From the NCBI GenBank assembly GCA_015847255.1, contig JADLZK010000236.1, positions 43,409 through 107,408 on the forward strand: a stretch of 64,000 nt of DNA, given 5' to 3'. Positions 44,314-57,171 of the stretch are shown here, piece after piece; the first letter of the stretch is position 1; every line of letters starts with the position of its first letter. Source of the DNA: Hyparrhenia diplandra. Lineage: Eukaryota; Streptophyta; Magnoliopsida; Poales; Poaceae. The position numbers and the translations under genes were made by a program. A model generated the notes under the pieces. That model saw only the letters and a list, made by a program, of their open reading frames with translations, did not search any database and had not been told where the DNA came from.

Positions 44314-47300
44314 TGGTGTCTTTGAAGAATGGTATGGCATGTGCCCATGTGTAGAAATAACTATTACAGTTATGAGGTCCTAGTGCCGCAGTATTGAAGG
44401 TAACTCATGACTCATATATGTTCCTTAAAAGAAGAGTTATGTTGATAAACCTAGATGCCTGGGGACCTCTACCTATAAAAAAATGATCCTGGGCCTAATT
44501 GTTTAAGTGGCTTTTAGCGGAAAAAAGAGTTTGATGCTCGTAGTTTACTGTGCCAGAAAATAAAGATGCTGCCATTTAATATTTTCATACAACGAAAGCT
44601 GTAAATTATAATGTCTACTCCTTACGTTTACACACCGAACCTTTATTTTATTCATTTTGGTTGGTTAGTATGGATAATTATATTAGTTTTATTTTGTGTG
44701 CCACTGACACCCTTCCCCAGACCCTGAACAGAGCAGGAGCTCTCTGCACTGGGTACACTCTTTATAATTGGCAAGCAGAAATATATAATATTCTTATATG
44801 CATTATTATTTACTTTGTATTTGTGGCAGACTTGTCGCAAGTACTCAAGTGAGATACATGTGCTGTTAGTGACTTTGACATGTTTGCTAGGGCAGGTTCA
44901 GTGATAACTGATGAGCTATCTAGATCTATATATTCTCAATTGAGATCATGTCATGTTTGACCTGTGAAGCTATTGGCAGTTGCAGTTTTTTTAATGACGT
45001 AAACTACTATAGGACTCTGCTGCAGCTAACTGATCAACTCAATGCATTGTAGCAATCATATTCATCTTCTTTGTTGTAATTTGTAATTGATTATGATTCT
45101 ATTTCTATATCAATCAAGTTTTAAATAATTGTGAGACATGTGGTAGGGATGCTGGCTGTTAATAATATATGGAAATGAATTGTAGCTCATTGCATTTTTC
45201 AAGGGCAAAACACTTACGGTATGGGGATGATAGGTGTGGTGCAACCATCTAGTGGTAGAATTTCTGGCACCATATCGTTGTCTATAAGAATTGGTACTGG
45301 CATTTGAACTATTTCTTTACATATAACTGTGCAACATTGTCAAATTGATTGAGACGAGGATGTTTTTGTTAGCATGGTTTGCTCAATGAAGCCTGTGGCA
45401 ATTACTAGTAAATTTGCCTTGTTAAATTCTGAAAATTAACCATCACACTACTGGACCTATCATGTAAAACCTGCTTGAAGCCTTGAACCATTTCTTATGT
45501 AGATTAGTCTGTCATGGTTTTTGTCACTTTAGTATTCCTTCCGAGGCCCTACCATCTGTTAGCTTCATGGGACTAACTCATTTGCCATTTAATGTACCAG
45601 AACATTTGGTATTTTCATTCGTTAATAACTCAGTGTTTGTCTAAATTTTCATATGAAGCCTGATCTTGAATAGAATAAGAGCTGATTATTATGTTTGCTT
45701 ATATTGAGATGAACTTCCACAGCTATGTCAGTTTTGAGGATAAAAACTGACCATTCTGTAAAGTGAGGTTACTCTGTTGGGCCAATGGGCCACCATTCCA
45801 GACAGGTCCAAGTTGGGCCAATGGGCTTTTAAACTAATGAACTCTGTTTGTTGAGCTGTGGTCATTAGATGCATTATGCAAGGAACATTGTCACTTCATT
45901 CAGCCATAGAAATTTAATTTTGATCAGAATTGAGAACCTTGTGATGATCAGCAAATGTAGTGACCAAATTCTTTTTAGTATTTAACCTTCCTAAGTGTTA
46001 TCTACTGTTTCCTACAGCTAATGTTGACCAATCAAGTACATTAGCTATAATTTCCATATTTAACAAGAGTTTCTGATATTGGTTTTAATTTGTGGTGGTC
46101 AACTAATGTACGCCAACCAAGTGATTGTGGTTCATTCTTTCTTGATGCTATATCTAGTTTTGATGTTCATTAATGAAATAACAACAAATGTATGTATTTG
46201 GCAACTTGCATTCCAGAGTGAACATGTGAGTGTTAACTGTCTTGCACATACAGTTTCATTGATCCTCCCTCCCTCCCTCTATGTGTGAAAAGATCCCTGT
46301 ATCTCTGCCTATGGAGTTTGTTGCTCGATAATCTTGATCATATTCTGGAGCTGGATTTGATGATTCCTGTATATCATCCAGTTTAGCAGTTGAAAAGCTG
46401 CCATGCTATGATTATAATTGAATAACTGCATAAGTAGGTCTATGTTTTCATTGAGAATAATGTGCGCTAAGGTCACATCATTTTGTACTGAATTTCCACA
46501 GGAAGGTTAATATTTGGTTATTAGGCACTATTAGCTTTTTTTAAAGATGTTTAACTGTTGCTTCACTAGTTCTGCATTCTTTATAGGTATTATCACCTTT
46601 CTGCTCTCATCTATACCATTACTGCTACTGAAAAGATCTTACATGCTCAGCAAACTTATACTATGCCTAATCTAATATGATGTTTTTACGAGATTCCATT
46701 GAGGTATTACATATTTACAATTGCTCTGACTATTTTAGATCTGATTTTTTTTTCTCGAACACTTAGGAGAGTTGCTTATTATTATATTAAAGAAGGATAA
46801 AAGGGTAAAGAATCCCAGTTACACCATCCACATACCCAAAGGATCAAAATATTAGATACACACCATTCTATCTTAGATATGACAAAAATGTTAAAGCTGT
46901 ATATGTGCTGTGTCTTTTTCTAAAATTTGGTTGCATTTCAGGTGATAATTGGATAATTGTTAATTGATACTTTCTAGCAAATTCTGCTGCCCAAATCATG
47001 TATTGCTTCCCTCGGTAAAGTAAGTTTAATCTTTGATATAGTTAATTTACAAATAGCGTGAAGTAAAAAAATAATGAACTTAAATATTAATATGTTTTTT
47101 TTTTTTTATCGTGTGGCCTTCCATGATTGGTTTGTGATACACAGAAACCTGATTAAACATTTGCTGTGTCATACAAAATAAAGAAAGTTATCACACCTCT
47201 ATGATTGAATCACAGTAGTTGACAGCAAATGTTTTCTTATAGCAGTGCTTCCATAAATAAATTACATTAAACTCTCATGGCTATACTCAGAACTGTATAC

Positions 47301-50300
47301 GTGCTTTGTGTTTCAGTTCAAATAGATCATGGTTGGGTGAAGTAAAAAAATTGTCATCGGTTGGTTGGCCTAAGATAGATATGCAAGGTAGTGGTGATGG
47401 TTACATCGGACCTATCAAGTCACTCTAGGTTGCCTGCATGTTAACAGCTAACAGATGAATTTTAATCTGCTTGTTATCGTTGATTTGCATTTTTTGTTAA
47501 CCAAAAATTATGCTTGCACAATATATTGGTGTGATTGACTTCTGGATCACAATTTAGTGGAGAGTCTAGTTCCCTGCCCACTTCTTGGTATTTGCCATGT
47601 TGCCATTCCTAAGCTGTGGGCTGAGACCTAGGGTCATCTGCTTGTGCCTGTGCGTGTAAGTGTTGGTTGAGAGGGCGAAAAGTGACAGGCATATGTGTGG
47701 ACTTGCGGTAGTAATAGCAATGCATCATATTAGGTTTTCCCCATTACGGACCAGATTTAATGCTCTCTTGATGCATAGGCTTCATTTAAAGGCTTTTACA
47801 TTTTTTTTATTTATTAGGTAAGGATTTACTACTATGAATGTCATGAACCTTAGTTCATAGGAGGGATAACTAGGCCTTATGCTTTGCCAAGAGCTTGAGA
47901 GATTGAGGGATGAGACTCAGAGGTAGCAGGGGATGAGATAGTGGACTGATAACTTCGTACTTGTTGATTGCTTGATTCTGGATTAGATTACATGGTAGTA
48001 TATATAGAGGAGCTGGCGCCCGGCCCTCCAATTCCTCTAGCTGGCGCCCAGCCCTTTAGCTCCTCGTTTCTCTCCCTTTCATTAACTCTAACCTTTCAAC
48101 TGCTTAATTGCTATTAATAGCTAAACCTCAGCCAGCAACATAGCTAGCCATTCACTTCTAAGGCTCCTCGGGCTGCTGGCCATCTCAACTCCCCATGCAG
48201 CTGCTGACCATGCATCTCCCCATGCAGCTGCCTGCCGCCCATGACAATGAATATGTGTGGTTCTTACTGGAGCATTTAGTAGTGAAGCTGAGGGCTCCAA
48301 GACATGATTTGATGGTGGTTTGGATCTTTGCTCTTCATTTGCCTCTAAATTCTAAAGCTTTGCTTTTGAAACATTCCGATCTGGTATAAGCAGGGCCCTG
48401 GGTATAAGAACTATTTGAATCTCTGCTTTTACAATTTATAAGCACAGACTTGTTATCCTTCTTTTGCCAAAAGGAGCGCACAAATTTGTTTTACTAGTAA
48501 TAAAAATTACAAATACCACTTAATTTGGAATTTATTGTCTTAGAAACTTAGGGTAGCAGGCAAAGAAAGCTATTGATTACGGAATCTCACTATGGATGAT
48601 AAATCACCATTGATTCACTTTGGGACGCAACTTAGGATAGCAGGCAAAAAAAGCTATTGAACCCAATTTACAAGCACTCTTAAATTCATCTTGATTTTCC
48701 CCTCCATACTTAATCCATCTCTTTGCCAAGTATATGCTGTCCTTGTTCTTTGCAACAGTGCCTCAGCAGAACCAAGCCAGTGGGCATGGTCTGTTTGTAT
48801 GTGGAGGCAGATGTCTTTTCTGCCATAGCTACAGTTTCATGAACATTGAATCCTTATTTTGGTTGTGAATATTGTGATTTCTGTCGCATCACTATTTCTC
48901 AAACTGCATAACTTCACATTTATCTTGTCTGAGTGGATGAGTCACCACAAGATCATACCTATCTGGGCAGTGATCACAGCACAGTGGCCCCACCACTCAT
49001 ATAATTCTTCTTCCCCAATTGCTAGCTTGCATGTTAGCATTCTTGCTATGCTCGGCTCAACCACCACAGCTACATCCTACTGAAAGGACAGTAGGGCTAA
49101 CTAGATCTTTGAGAGGAAAAGGATGTCCATTGACACCTAGCATCTTCTTTTGTTGATGGTCATGACTATGGTGCAGCTGGTTCTTTCATTTTCAGGTTCA
49201 CACGTGGGAGTGGTGGGACAGGGCACTCGTGAGTCATGAACCACTTGATGAAGGCTCCTGAAGATTGGTCTTTCGGTGTAAATAAAGGTAAAATACTGTA
49301 GCTGTTCACCGTCGGACTGATATTCTTGTTTATGCAATGATTTGGAATTTTTTTAATGCAATTTATAGGTAGATCATAAAAACATTGTATTCCATGGTAG
49401 ATTGATTGTTTGGGTATAACTTTGCTTGTTCTTTCACTGGATTCTTCTGATGTTTATTCTTACAACACCGTGTGGTGGTGTAAGAGCAAACCACAGTTCC
49501 CGGACCTTTCTATTAGTGGAAGTGAATCTGATCAGGACCTTTAACATAAAGAGAATCGGAAACCATTAGTTTAGTAGGTGCGTTTGAATAAAGAGCTAGC
49601 AGACATTATGAGTCCATGACCCACTTCAAGTCTAAAAAGCTTTCTTTTTTATTAGGTCCATAGACCATACTTGTGATTAATTTACATTTGTGCAAAAGAG
49701 ACGCAACTTTTCCCCATCAGAGCAGAGAGGAATGACAGAAGAGTCAATAAGCTTTGTACTGATTTGCTGCGTTGTACGATGATTATTGACCAATGTTCCT
49801 TTTTACCTTCAAAATGATTCGTCAAGCAAGCGTGTGCATATGCTTTTTGATGTCCCCCATTATCTCTAATGATTTCTGGAGCTGCATGAGCAATCAACCT
49901 TCAGTCCTCAACTTTACTGTTAAGGCATTGTGCACCAACAAAAAGAAGTTATAGGGGCACCTATATGCTTTGCCTACAAATTCTTTTATGTGACTTCCAA
50001 GATTTTTTCTAAGGGCGGTTACTGTTTTTCTAAATATCCACTTGCTTAGGATGTGCTTATATTTTATCTACTAGCTACAATTTTCCCCCGAAATACTTCC
50101 TTTGTAATATCTGATCTTGATTGTAATAAAGTTTAAATCACTAAGTTAGAGGATCAGTTTGATGCTTTATGGCTCTTTAGTCTTTAGCACCCTTTATTTT
50201 CCTGCAAAACGCATCATGCATAAAGCATAATTGATTCAATATAGGTGAAAATGGTAAAATCATTCCTTCCTAAAGTACATTATGGTTGAGTTGAAATAGT

Positions 50301-51310
50301 AGACTACTAGTAGTATTTGACAAGATGCTCATGTGTTGTACTATTAGTGTCACACAGGAACTCATAGGTCACATCTGCCTCAAAGAAGTTTCATCAGCAT
50401 GAAACACAAATAGCCACTGTATGGCTAGATGAATTCTGGTGCTAAATGAAAAATGCTTGGCCACGGAACCTCATAGGTTGAAAATTGAAATGTTTATATT
50501 TTAGGGGAGGTGAAAAGTAGAACAAAGAAGCTTGCATCTTGATATTTTAGCATAACTGAACTACCAATCATATCCATGTTTAACTAGATCTTTTTACCTG
50601 TCATCGTAGAGATCATACCACATGTTTCTATGTTGCTATCTGTTCAAATAATGATGCGCAATTGATTTTCTTCAAAGAGGAAAGAAAGAGAAACCAAACT
50701 TTCTTCAGTTTCTTGCAAGAAATAATCATATTGGTGACAAATTAGTCACAGATAATGACTGTTTTTTTACCATTAAACTCACTTCTTGTGAACAATACCT
50801 AGGAACTCATGATGCAACTCGTAATGGACTAATGGTCCTGGCCAGAAAACGCATGGTGCACAATGATGGCTATAGCATCCTAGCAGGTTAGCAACTCAGC
50901 TATGTGATTCCAAGTTAATACACTAAGTTTGAATTATTGCACCTGATAACTAACAAACAGGATTCATGCAAAATTATTGTACATAGTTGCATAGATCACT
51001 AGGTGTTGGCTGAAATCCATCAGACCATTATTGGGATGCCATCATCATTAAACCACTCAGGATTTCCGCTTCTTCAGAGGATATAGGTTCTGAAATCCAT
51101 CAATTGAATCCCATAATGTTTGATCAAGACAAGTAACAACTGATCAGGAAGTTACATACATGATACAAAATCACACTTGCATTCCTTGCAAGAATCACTA
51201 GGCACTTCAAGTTTCAATTCACAATGCTACCCCCACACAGTACATATTGCAGAAACGACAACGGTAAAAGTGCACTGTTCAAGCCAGCTCTTAGGGGGAT
51301 ACGGTGCAAC
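44314..51310. other. Seven kb of AT-rich intergenic DNA, no gene recognised
   Basis: No ORF resembles a protein. Minor features: a poly(T)-led retro-tail at about 46747 (TTTTTTTTTCTCGAACACTT, as at the 3' end of a minus-strand LINE or SINE), and a GC-richer block at 47900-48250 that may be an old LTR piece (GGCGCCCGGCCC, repeated once as GGCGCCCAGCCC). A 33-bp direct repeat lies at 48545-48577 and 48629-48661. A transcript on either strand cannot be excluded. Confidence 0.5.
48545..48661. repeat. Spaced direct repeat, 33 bp
   Basis: ACTTAGG(G/A)TAGCAGGCAAA and AAAGCTATTGA occur twice, 84 bp apart. Confidence 0.85.
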
Positions 51311-52703
51311 TTAGCCTATCAGAATAAACTGGTCGTTGGCCTTTCTGGTGGCATGGACAGTCATCGTCACTCTCCTTTTGCCTTTCATCAGCTCAAAGAC
51401 ACAAATGTCACCCTCACGGAACTTGTTTTTTCGTGCATAAACTTAAACAGCGTTAAACTATGGAAACAACACCCGGTGCGGCATGTAGCTGACAAGCCAT
51501 TCCCCTTTCCTATTTGGCCTACGAAGGATGATGTCATGTGTTCTTTCAACAAGATGATCAGCAGCAAATTTACTTAGGATGGTCTGCACAATAAAATCAG
51601 CTAGTTTAACATTGTATTGGACAGAGTATAATATGAAGATAATCACAAAATTCTAGTGTAGAGATGAAAAATAGATAAAATCCTAGAAATTCTCTAAAAA
51701 ATTAGAAGCATCCAGCCATCAAATCAGAAGCCTTTAATAATGATAACCATTGGATCAACTCTATTTTCTAAAAAATTACCCACATTTGCCATTATAAAAG
51801 CACTATAAAGTAACCCCTTAAATGTGCATATAAATTACACACCGCTGCCATTATAAAAATTTATGATGTTTTTTTTTAAGTAAAACTAGATATCTAGATC
51901 CAAATTACACATTTGGATCCGTAAAAAAAAAATTACACATCTAAGATATGAAGGTTGAAACCTAAGCATCCATGAAGTAGTATAAACGTGTATTGACTGA
52001 GATTTAATTTTCCTTACAAGCAATATGTTAGGGTTGATTATATGCTACTTAATCCTTCATATATATAGTTAGCTGCTTTTAGGTAGTTGAGTGTCAGAAT
52101 TGGACATTGTCAGATTGGTAGGACACAGACTACAAAAAGAGTTACCATTTGGTAGTTTTAGATATAAAAACGGAGCACCATTTGAGTGGTTGCTAGCAAA
52201 TTCTCACCATAATAGCACCATTTGAAGAGGAAAACTTTTTTCAGTTCCTATTAACAAATCAAAACCTAACTTACAAAGACCTCACATGCCTAGATTATAT
52301 ATTCAATAATTTTCATTTACTTTAGCTATATGAATAAACTCACCAGATGGTTGTTTCTGCGCTCAAGATGGTTTTTCATCAGAACAATCACAATGACATG
52401 ATTGTTCGGTTGGATGGAAGCCAAACCTCTTATTTCCTCCTTTTCCTCATCTCTTAGTCGATTGAAGAACTTCGTGTAGTAGTTAGTGTTAGCATATCCA
52501 TCATCAATATCCTCTTCGCCAGTTGCCACATGCTTGACAATAAAGTTGTTGGTGTTTGGTGATTCATATTCACCTGACAAGAAAGATCTAGGCGACGTGC
52601 GCCCGAGCTCCTTGCCCACCGCGTCCCCACACAGGCCGCACATCCACCGCCGAGCATTTCCGACGCGGGCACGGACGACGGGGAACGACGCCCGCCTCTC
52701 CAC
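51311..52703 (-). pseudogene. B3-domain (REM-like) DNA-binding protein, two in-frame stops
   Basis: Two minus-strand exons join in phase 0: 52703-52344 (donor GTGAGT) and 51583-51311. Exon 1 ends with an acidic linker (YTKFFNRLRDEEKEEIRGLA) and NNHVIVIVLMKNHLERRNNHL, the first strand of a plant B3 domain. Exon 2 continues TILSKFAADHLVERTHDIIL, RRPNRKGEWLVSY, then NKFREGDICVFELMKGKRRV and ends ..FILIG. TAG (51458-51460) and TAA (51443-51445) stops fall in the middle of exon 2, where the conserved GW..F stretch of the domain is expected. B3 proteins bind DNA in the nucleus. The N-terminus is GC-rich and lacks the usual Cys-rich REM start, and it overlaps the upstream region of the L38 copy. Real decay or a local sequence error are both possible. 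Confidence 0.75.
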
Positions 52704-53369
52704 CCTCCTGTTCTTGTGCCGGCGACGGCGGCTGGTACAACGGCGTGGGCACCCCCGACGCCAACCACCTTCTCCAGACCAAGTTCTAGCAGGTAATCGT
52801 CCTATTTGGCCATCTTCCCAAGATCAGGTCTGATTGAATCAGGTTTTGTTTTGGTGATTCGTATCATCCCAGTATACCAATTTATTTGTGGAAGCCAGGG
52901 CCATTTGCTAATTGCATATGATGAGGTCTTTAGGGGGCATGCACGGCATAGACATGTACCTCTACATCTAAGAAGATTTTGCATGTGCTGTAGGCATGCT
53001 TGTCAATTGGGTCAGTTCAGATAGTCATCATGTTTGGTATTTTTTTGTGTCCATGCTGCAGCAGCAGCACTAGACTGCTCATCTGAAATCTTACAAGTTA
53101 AGGCTAGGTTTGTGCAGTCTGAATGCATCCCCCTACCAAGTGTCAGTCTAAACCACAATTGGTTTTATGCAGTCAAACTAATGCATTCTGGGATGTGCAA
53201 TTGGGTTTATATAATCGGTTGCCACCTCTGACGGATGCATTCAAGTATAGTAAGAACTGCAGACTGTCATATGCACATCTGCAAACTGAAAATCAAATAG
53301 GTATCTTTTATGAATTATTATACAGTTCTTATGCTTGATAAATATTGACTGGTGGATAATTGGCATGAT

Positions 53370-53409
53370 TCTTCTTCTTCTTCTTCTTCTTCTTATCTTC
53401 TTCTTCTTC
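53370..53409. repeat. (CTT)n microsatellite
   Basis: Two runs of CTT broken by ATC. Confidence 0.95.
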
Positions 53410-53850
53410 TATGCTTGATCTGGCTATTTCAAATTTGAATGATCTGTGGTATACCATAAGTATGGCCTTGCTTTTCTTGAAAGGTGGTATTTGAATTCGG
53501 CTTATATATAATTCTGGTGCCATTCTTTTTCGAGATCACGCCATAGCGCGTATTTCAAATTCTGGTGCCATTTGGCTCTTGATAATTGCAGAGTGTACGT
53601 TTGGCATTGTGCCGTGCCTGTAGTTATAAAAATTCAAAATGTACTAATAGATTAACAGGTTAAATTATGAAGATCCATCTGTATATAAACCACCATTGTA
53701 AGTTAGTGGAACATGTATGTGGGGGTTGTTGTTTTCTGAGTAGTGCAATGAGTCTTTCCTTTTTGCCATCCTGTTAGAATTCTGTAGCTCATTGTCAAGT
53801 GTCAACCTATCTCTTTGCTTTGTCTAATCGTTTGTGTAATAAATCTACAG

Positions 53851-54039
53851 CCGAAGCAAATCCACGTGATCAAGGGCTTCTTTCTCACAGCAAGGAGGAA
53901 GGACGCCGGTTCAGTGAAGATCTAGAGGAGCAAGGATGTTGTCAAGTTCGAGGTGCGCTGCTCCAAGTACTTGTACACCCTCTGTGTCTTCGATGCTGAG
54001 AAGGCAAACACATTGAAGCAATCTCTTCTGCCATGTTAG
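53851..54039 (+). pseudogene. Ribosomal protein L38 (eL38) copy with stop codon
   Basis: Just after an acceptor (AAATCTACAG) the frame reads PKQIHVIKGFFLTARRKDAG, SVKI, stop, then RSKDVVKFEVRCSKYLYTLC and VFDAEKANTLKQSL. This is nearly the whole 69-aa eL38, which sits in the 60S subunit. The TAG at 53923 replaces a conserved Arg and several conserved residues are changed. The frame ends early at 54037, without the GLTVQEV-like tail. The start Met is missing: the frame begins at codon 2, right after a splice acceptor, as in genes whose first intron follows the ATG. This is therefore a genomic, not a processed, copy. A Helitron end lies 1.2 kb downstream, so capture is possible. Confidence 0.85.
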
Positions 54040-55199
54040 CACAGCTTTAATTGACATGATATTGCTTCTGTTCGTGTATATGGAAACTCTATTCTGGTAG
54101 TAATATTGCCATGACTTGCCCACACTGCTGATGGTCTATTCTGTTATCAATTTTTGTTGGATTGGTGGCATTTTATTTGTTTTAAGTATCCATCAATTGG
54201 CTGTCCCAGTGAAGATAAAATTCCGGTCCAAAGATGGTTAAAGACTGGTTTTTAGCTTCAAGCCATCTGACATGTCTTCTCGATTAGTGGGTGGCTTGTG
54301 GCTAAAACCAATTTTAAGAACCATCCATGATGGCCAATAATAGCTATGAGATCCGAGGGACTTGTATGATCATTTCCTTTATCAGCTTTCACTCTGAACA
54401 AAGTTCATTGTTCTGTTTTTGTTTGTGTTTTCTATTTGATGAGACTGACCCATGGAAGATTATATAATTTGGCCATACATGAATAATTGAGTAGTTTTAG
54501 GATGACCTTTGTTGTCTCTACTCTATGGCATATAGGCTTGTGCATCAATGATGAGTAATAGCTATGAGATCTGAGGGGCAAAATTATCTCTCTCTTATTG
54601 ATTCAGTTTGAAATTGATTTCACAAGATTCCTGTTCTATAAGTATTTCCAGTGCAACCTAGGTATCAATAATCGTCTTGGGTTGCAGTATAAGTAATTTC
54701 CATTCAACAAGATTCCTACTGTTTTTTTGACTCTTTATACAACATTTCCAGTTGCCAAGGTTTGAATGCAATTGTCTTAAGTTTTCAGCCTCATGTAGCC
54801 ATACGTCCTTTTTTAATGCTGTTGAGTTTTGAGTATTGACCAGAACTAAATGCCTCCTTTGCGCTTTGGCAGGGATAAGCTGGAGCTTAAAGCCATGAAA
54901 GACGGTTCTGCAAGCTCCATCTGAATTGTCGGATTGCATTTCATACCATAGTGGTCAGCTTAGAAATTGTTCCAGTAATCTGATCTTCAGTTCAGATAAT
55001 TCAATTGTTCTGCTTGTTCGCCAATAGGTCAGATATTGGAGCTGAGTATGTACTGTTATCTATTTTGACCACTCTGGATTAGTTGTCGCTACTGTAGTTC
55101 AGATCTTGGTGCTGAGTACCATGATGTCAATATCATCATTTGTTTGTGAATATGTGCTTCTTTCATTGGTTGATTTAATTTTTAGTTTTATGGTTTTCT
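54040..55199. other. AT-rich, no gene recognised
   Basis: Contains an acceptor-like site followed by a short open stretch (GDKLELKAMKDGSASSI, about 54872-54924) that might be an exon fragment. Otherwise nothing is visible. Confidence 0.4.
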
Positions 55200-55236
55200 A
55201 GATGCCACCGTAGCGTTAGCACGGGCAATATACTAG
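55200..55236 (+). mobile_element. Helitron 3' terminus
   Basis: CCGTAGCGTTAGCACGGGCAATATACTAG followed by T. It has a short hairpin (CCGT...ACGG), then CTAG, almost identical to the 3' end of the Helitron at 21533. The 5' end was not found, so the extent is unknown; the L38 copy lies upstream in the same orientation. Confidence 0.7.
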
Positions 55237-55939
55237 TACTATGAAATACATTCTTAGCTAGACGCTGAGCTTCAACATTTAAAGATGATATTCTAGTTTA
55301 GCCATATGAGTAGATTTCTAGTTTAAGAATCTATTCTTTTGTGATGATATTTAATTTAAGCTATAAGCAATGTCATATTAATTCTTGTTATATGAACTAT
55401 AAAACATTTTTACCCTTCTATATGAGCAGATTGACTAGTCGTTTTTTTAGATCTATAAAACTTTGGCTGCAATCTGTCATCTAGCGAGATAAATTGTTTA
55501 CCACGTTGCAGCACATGTACATGCAACCAAGTGACTGTTTCATATACAAAATATAAAGGCAAATTGAATAGAGTATTAAACTAAGCGTGTAGCCAATGAA
55601 ACTTTTCTCTTGCACAGCATGGATCCTTCGATCCTTGTGTGTTTTCAGCTGATTATTGGAGTATACCCCAGGGGGGGTTGGTATTAGAAGTCGTTTTAGA
55701 CAAGGTTTGGGTCAAACATGGGAATATAAATCATCAATAACTTTTAAGTTGTTGAGTTTGTAAATGTAAAAATTATATGAGTAGATTTGTCTTAAAAAAT
55801 GCTTTGATAAAAGGATACATATAGCATATCTCTATAAATATTTTTATAATAATAAAGGTCAAATTTGTGTTTTGGAGGCCGTGTCTGTCCTAAACGACTT
55901 TGTTACCATATGAAGGTAGCAACAACATACTCACAAAGC
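55237..55939. other. AT-rich, no gene seen
   Basis: No ORF of interest and no clear repeat ends. Confidence 0.5.
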
Positions 55940-56774
55940 CAGTGGCGGAGCCACCTATCTGGTGAGCCATGGCGGCCGCCATAGCTGCCGATGGCAGAAA
56001 AAATCTCAAACGGAGATCGACCGCATGCGTCCGCGTCTCGGCGAGCAATAAACAAAGTGCAAGGCGCGCAATGGGCTATTTTTGGCCTTCCTATCCTAAG
56101 TTAGCTGGGCCAGTAGCTGAGAAGCCAGAATATATTGATCGATTAGATTAGATGGTACACGATCGGACTTTGTATATTCGCTGTCCGGTTTTCCAAATTC
56201 CAATCGTACGCGAAGCCTTTCTTTTTTGTTCGCGAACTCGCCGCCTCGGCGCCTTGCCTGCTGCCGCTGCCGGCCCTGACGCCTCCCGTGATCGGCATCC
56301 CGTCCTTGATGGCGACAGGGAGATCAAGATCAAGATCAAGGTCATCAGCAAGACCGTCACTGCCGGTCTACTGTAGATGCATGTGGAGTTGGGAAAAAAA
56401 AATGAAAGATGAGAAATTGAGAAATTTGTTCAAGTGATGAGTAATTGATTAATTAATCTATGTTTGCATTTTTTAATAATTTTAATATATGTGTTTTGTA
56501 AGCATTACTTGTCAGTTGTAAGCATTTTTTTTTTTTTTTTTTAGTCGCGTTTTCTCTTGACACAGCTAATGAAGAAGGAGGATCCTTGAAACATGGAAGG
56601 ATGAATCTTTCTCGGCCACTAGGTATGTTCATTCAAATAATTATAACTTGCAGCTTGTCACTAGTGAACTTATATATACATGTATATCTATGTTTATTAG
56701 CATGTAAGCATTTTTTTACAAATCGGTAGCAATTAGTTCACCATAGCTAAATTTTTGTCCTGGCTCTGCCACTG
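55940..56774. mobile_element. hAT-like non-autonomous element, 835 bp
   Basis: The left end CAGTGGCGGAGCCA is inverted at the right end as TGGCTCTGCCACTG, a form common in grass hAT elements. A clear 8-bp target duplication was not found. The left half is GC-rich (about 55960-56370), possibly captured sequence with no recognised protein. The right half is AT-rich with a poly(T) run. Confidence 0.55.
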
Positions 56775-57171
56775 AGCAAAAGCCGCGTGAGGGAGAAGAC
56801 ACGGTACGTAAAACTTTGCATCTTTTTGTTTCACACGAATACCCTAGCACCACGCCGACGGCATGCCTTGCCTAACTCGCATATAGACAGCATACTAGCA
56901 TCACCATATCTGTGCTAACATTTGTTGGGCCACCACTAATCCACCATTAAAATAAAATCCAACAAACAACTCTAATCATTATCCCTGACGTACAACTGAT
57001 GATCCAAAATTTACAAAATAAATAAATGCAAGCACCTAGTTTTAATCAACCTCACAATTTTCGCAAAATTAACCTACCAACATGTGGAGTGGCACACTAC
57101 CTGTACTAAACCACTACTATTCACAAGATATGTACTATTCGCGTTGCGTGGACCAGCCGGCCGGCGTACGT
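56775..57171. other. Downstream region of the F-box/MYND gene
   Basis: AT-rich, no gene. Probable 3' UTR of the minus-strand gene. Confidence 0.5.

Noticed and set aside
48859..49083. 74-aa ORF as a possible small gene
   Set aside because: No homology recognised, no signal peptide with cleavage site or splice context, AT-rich surroundings.
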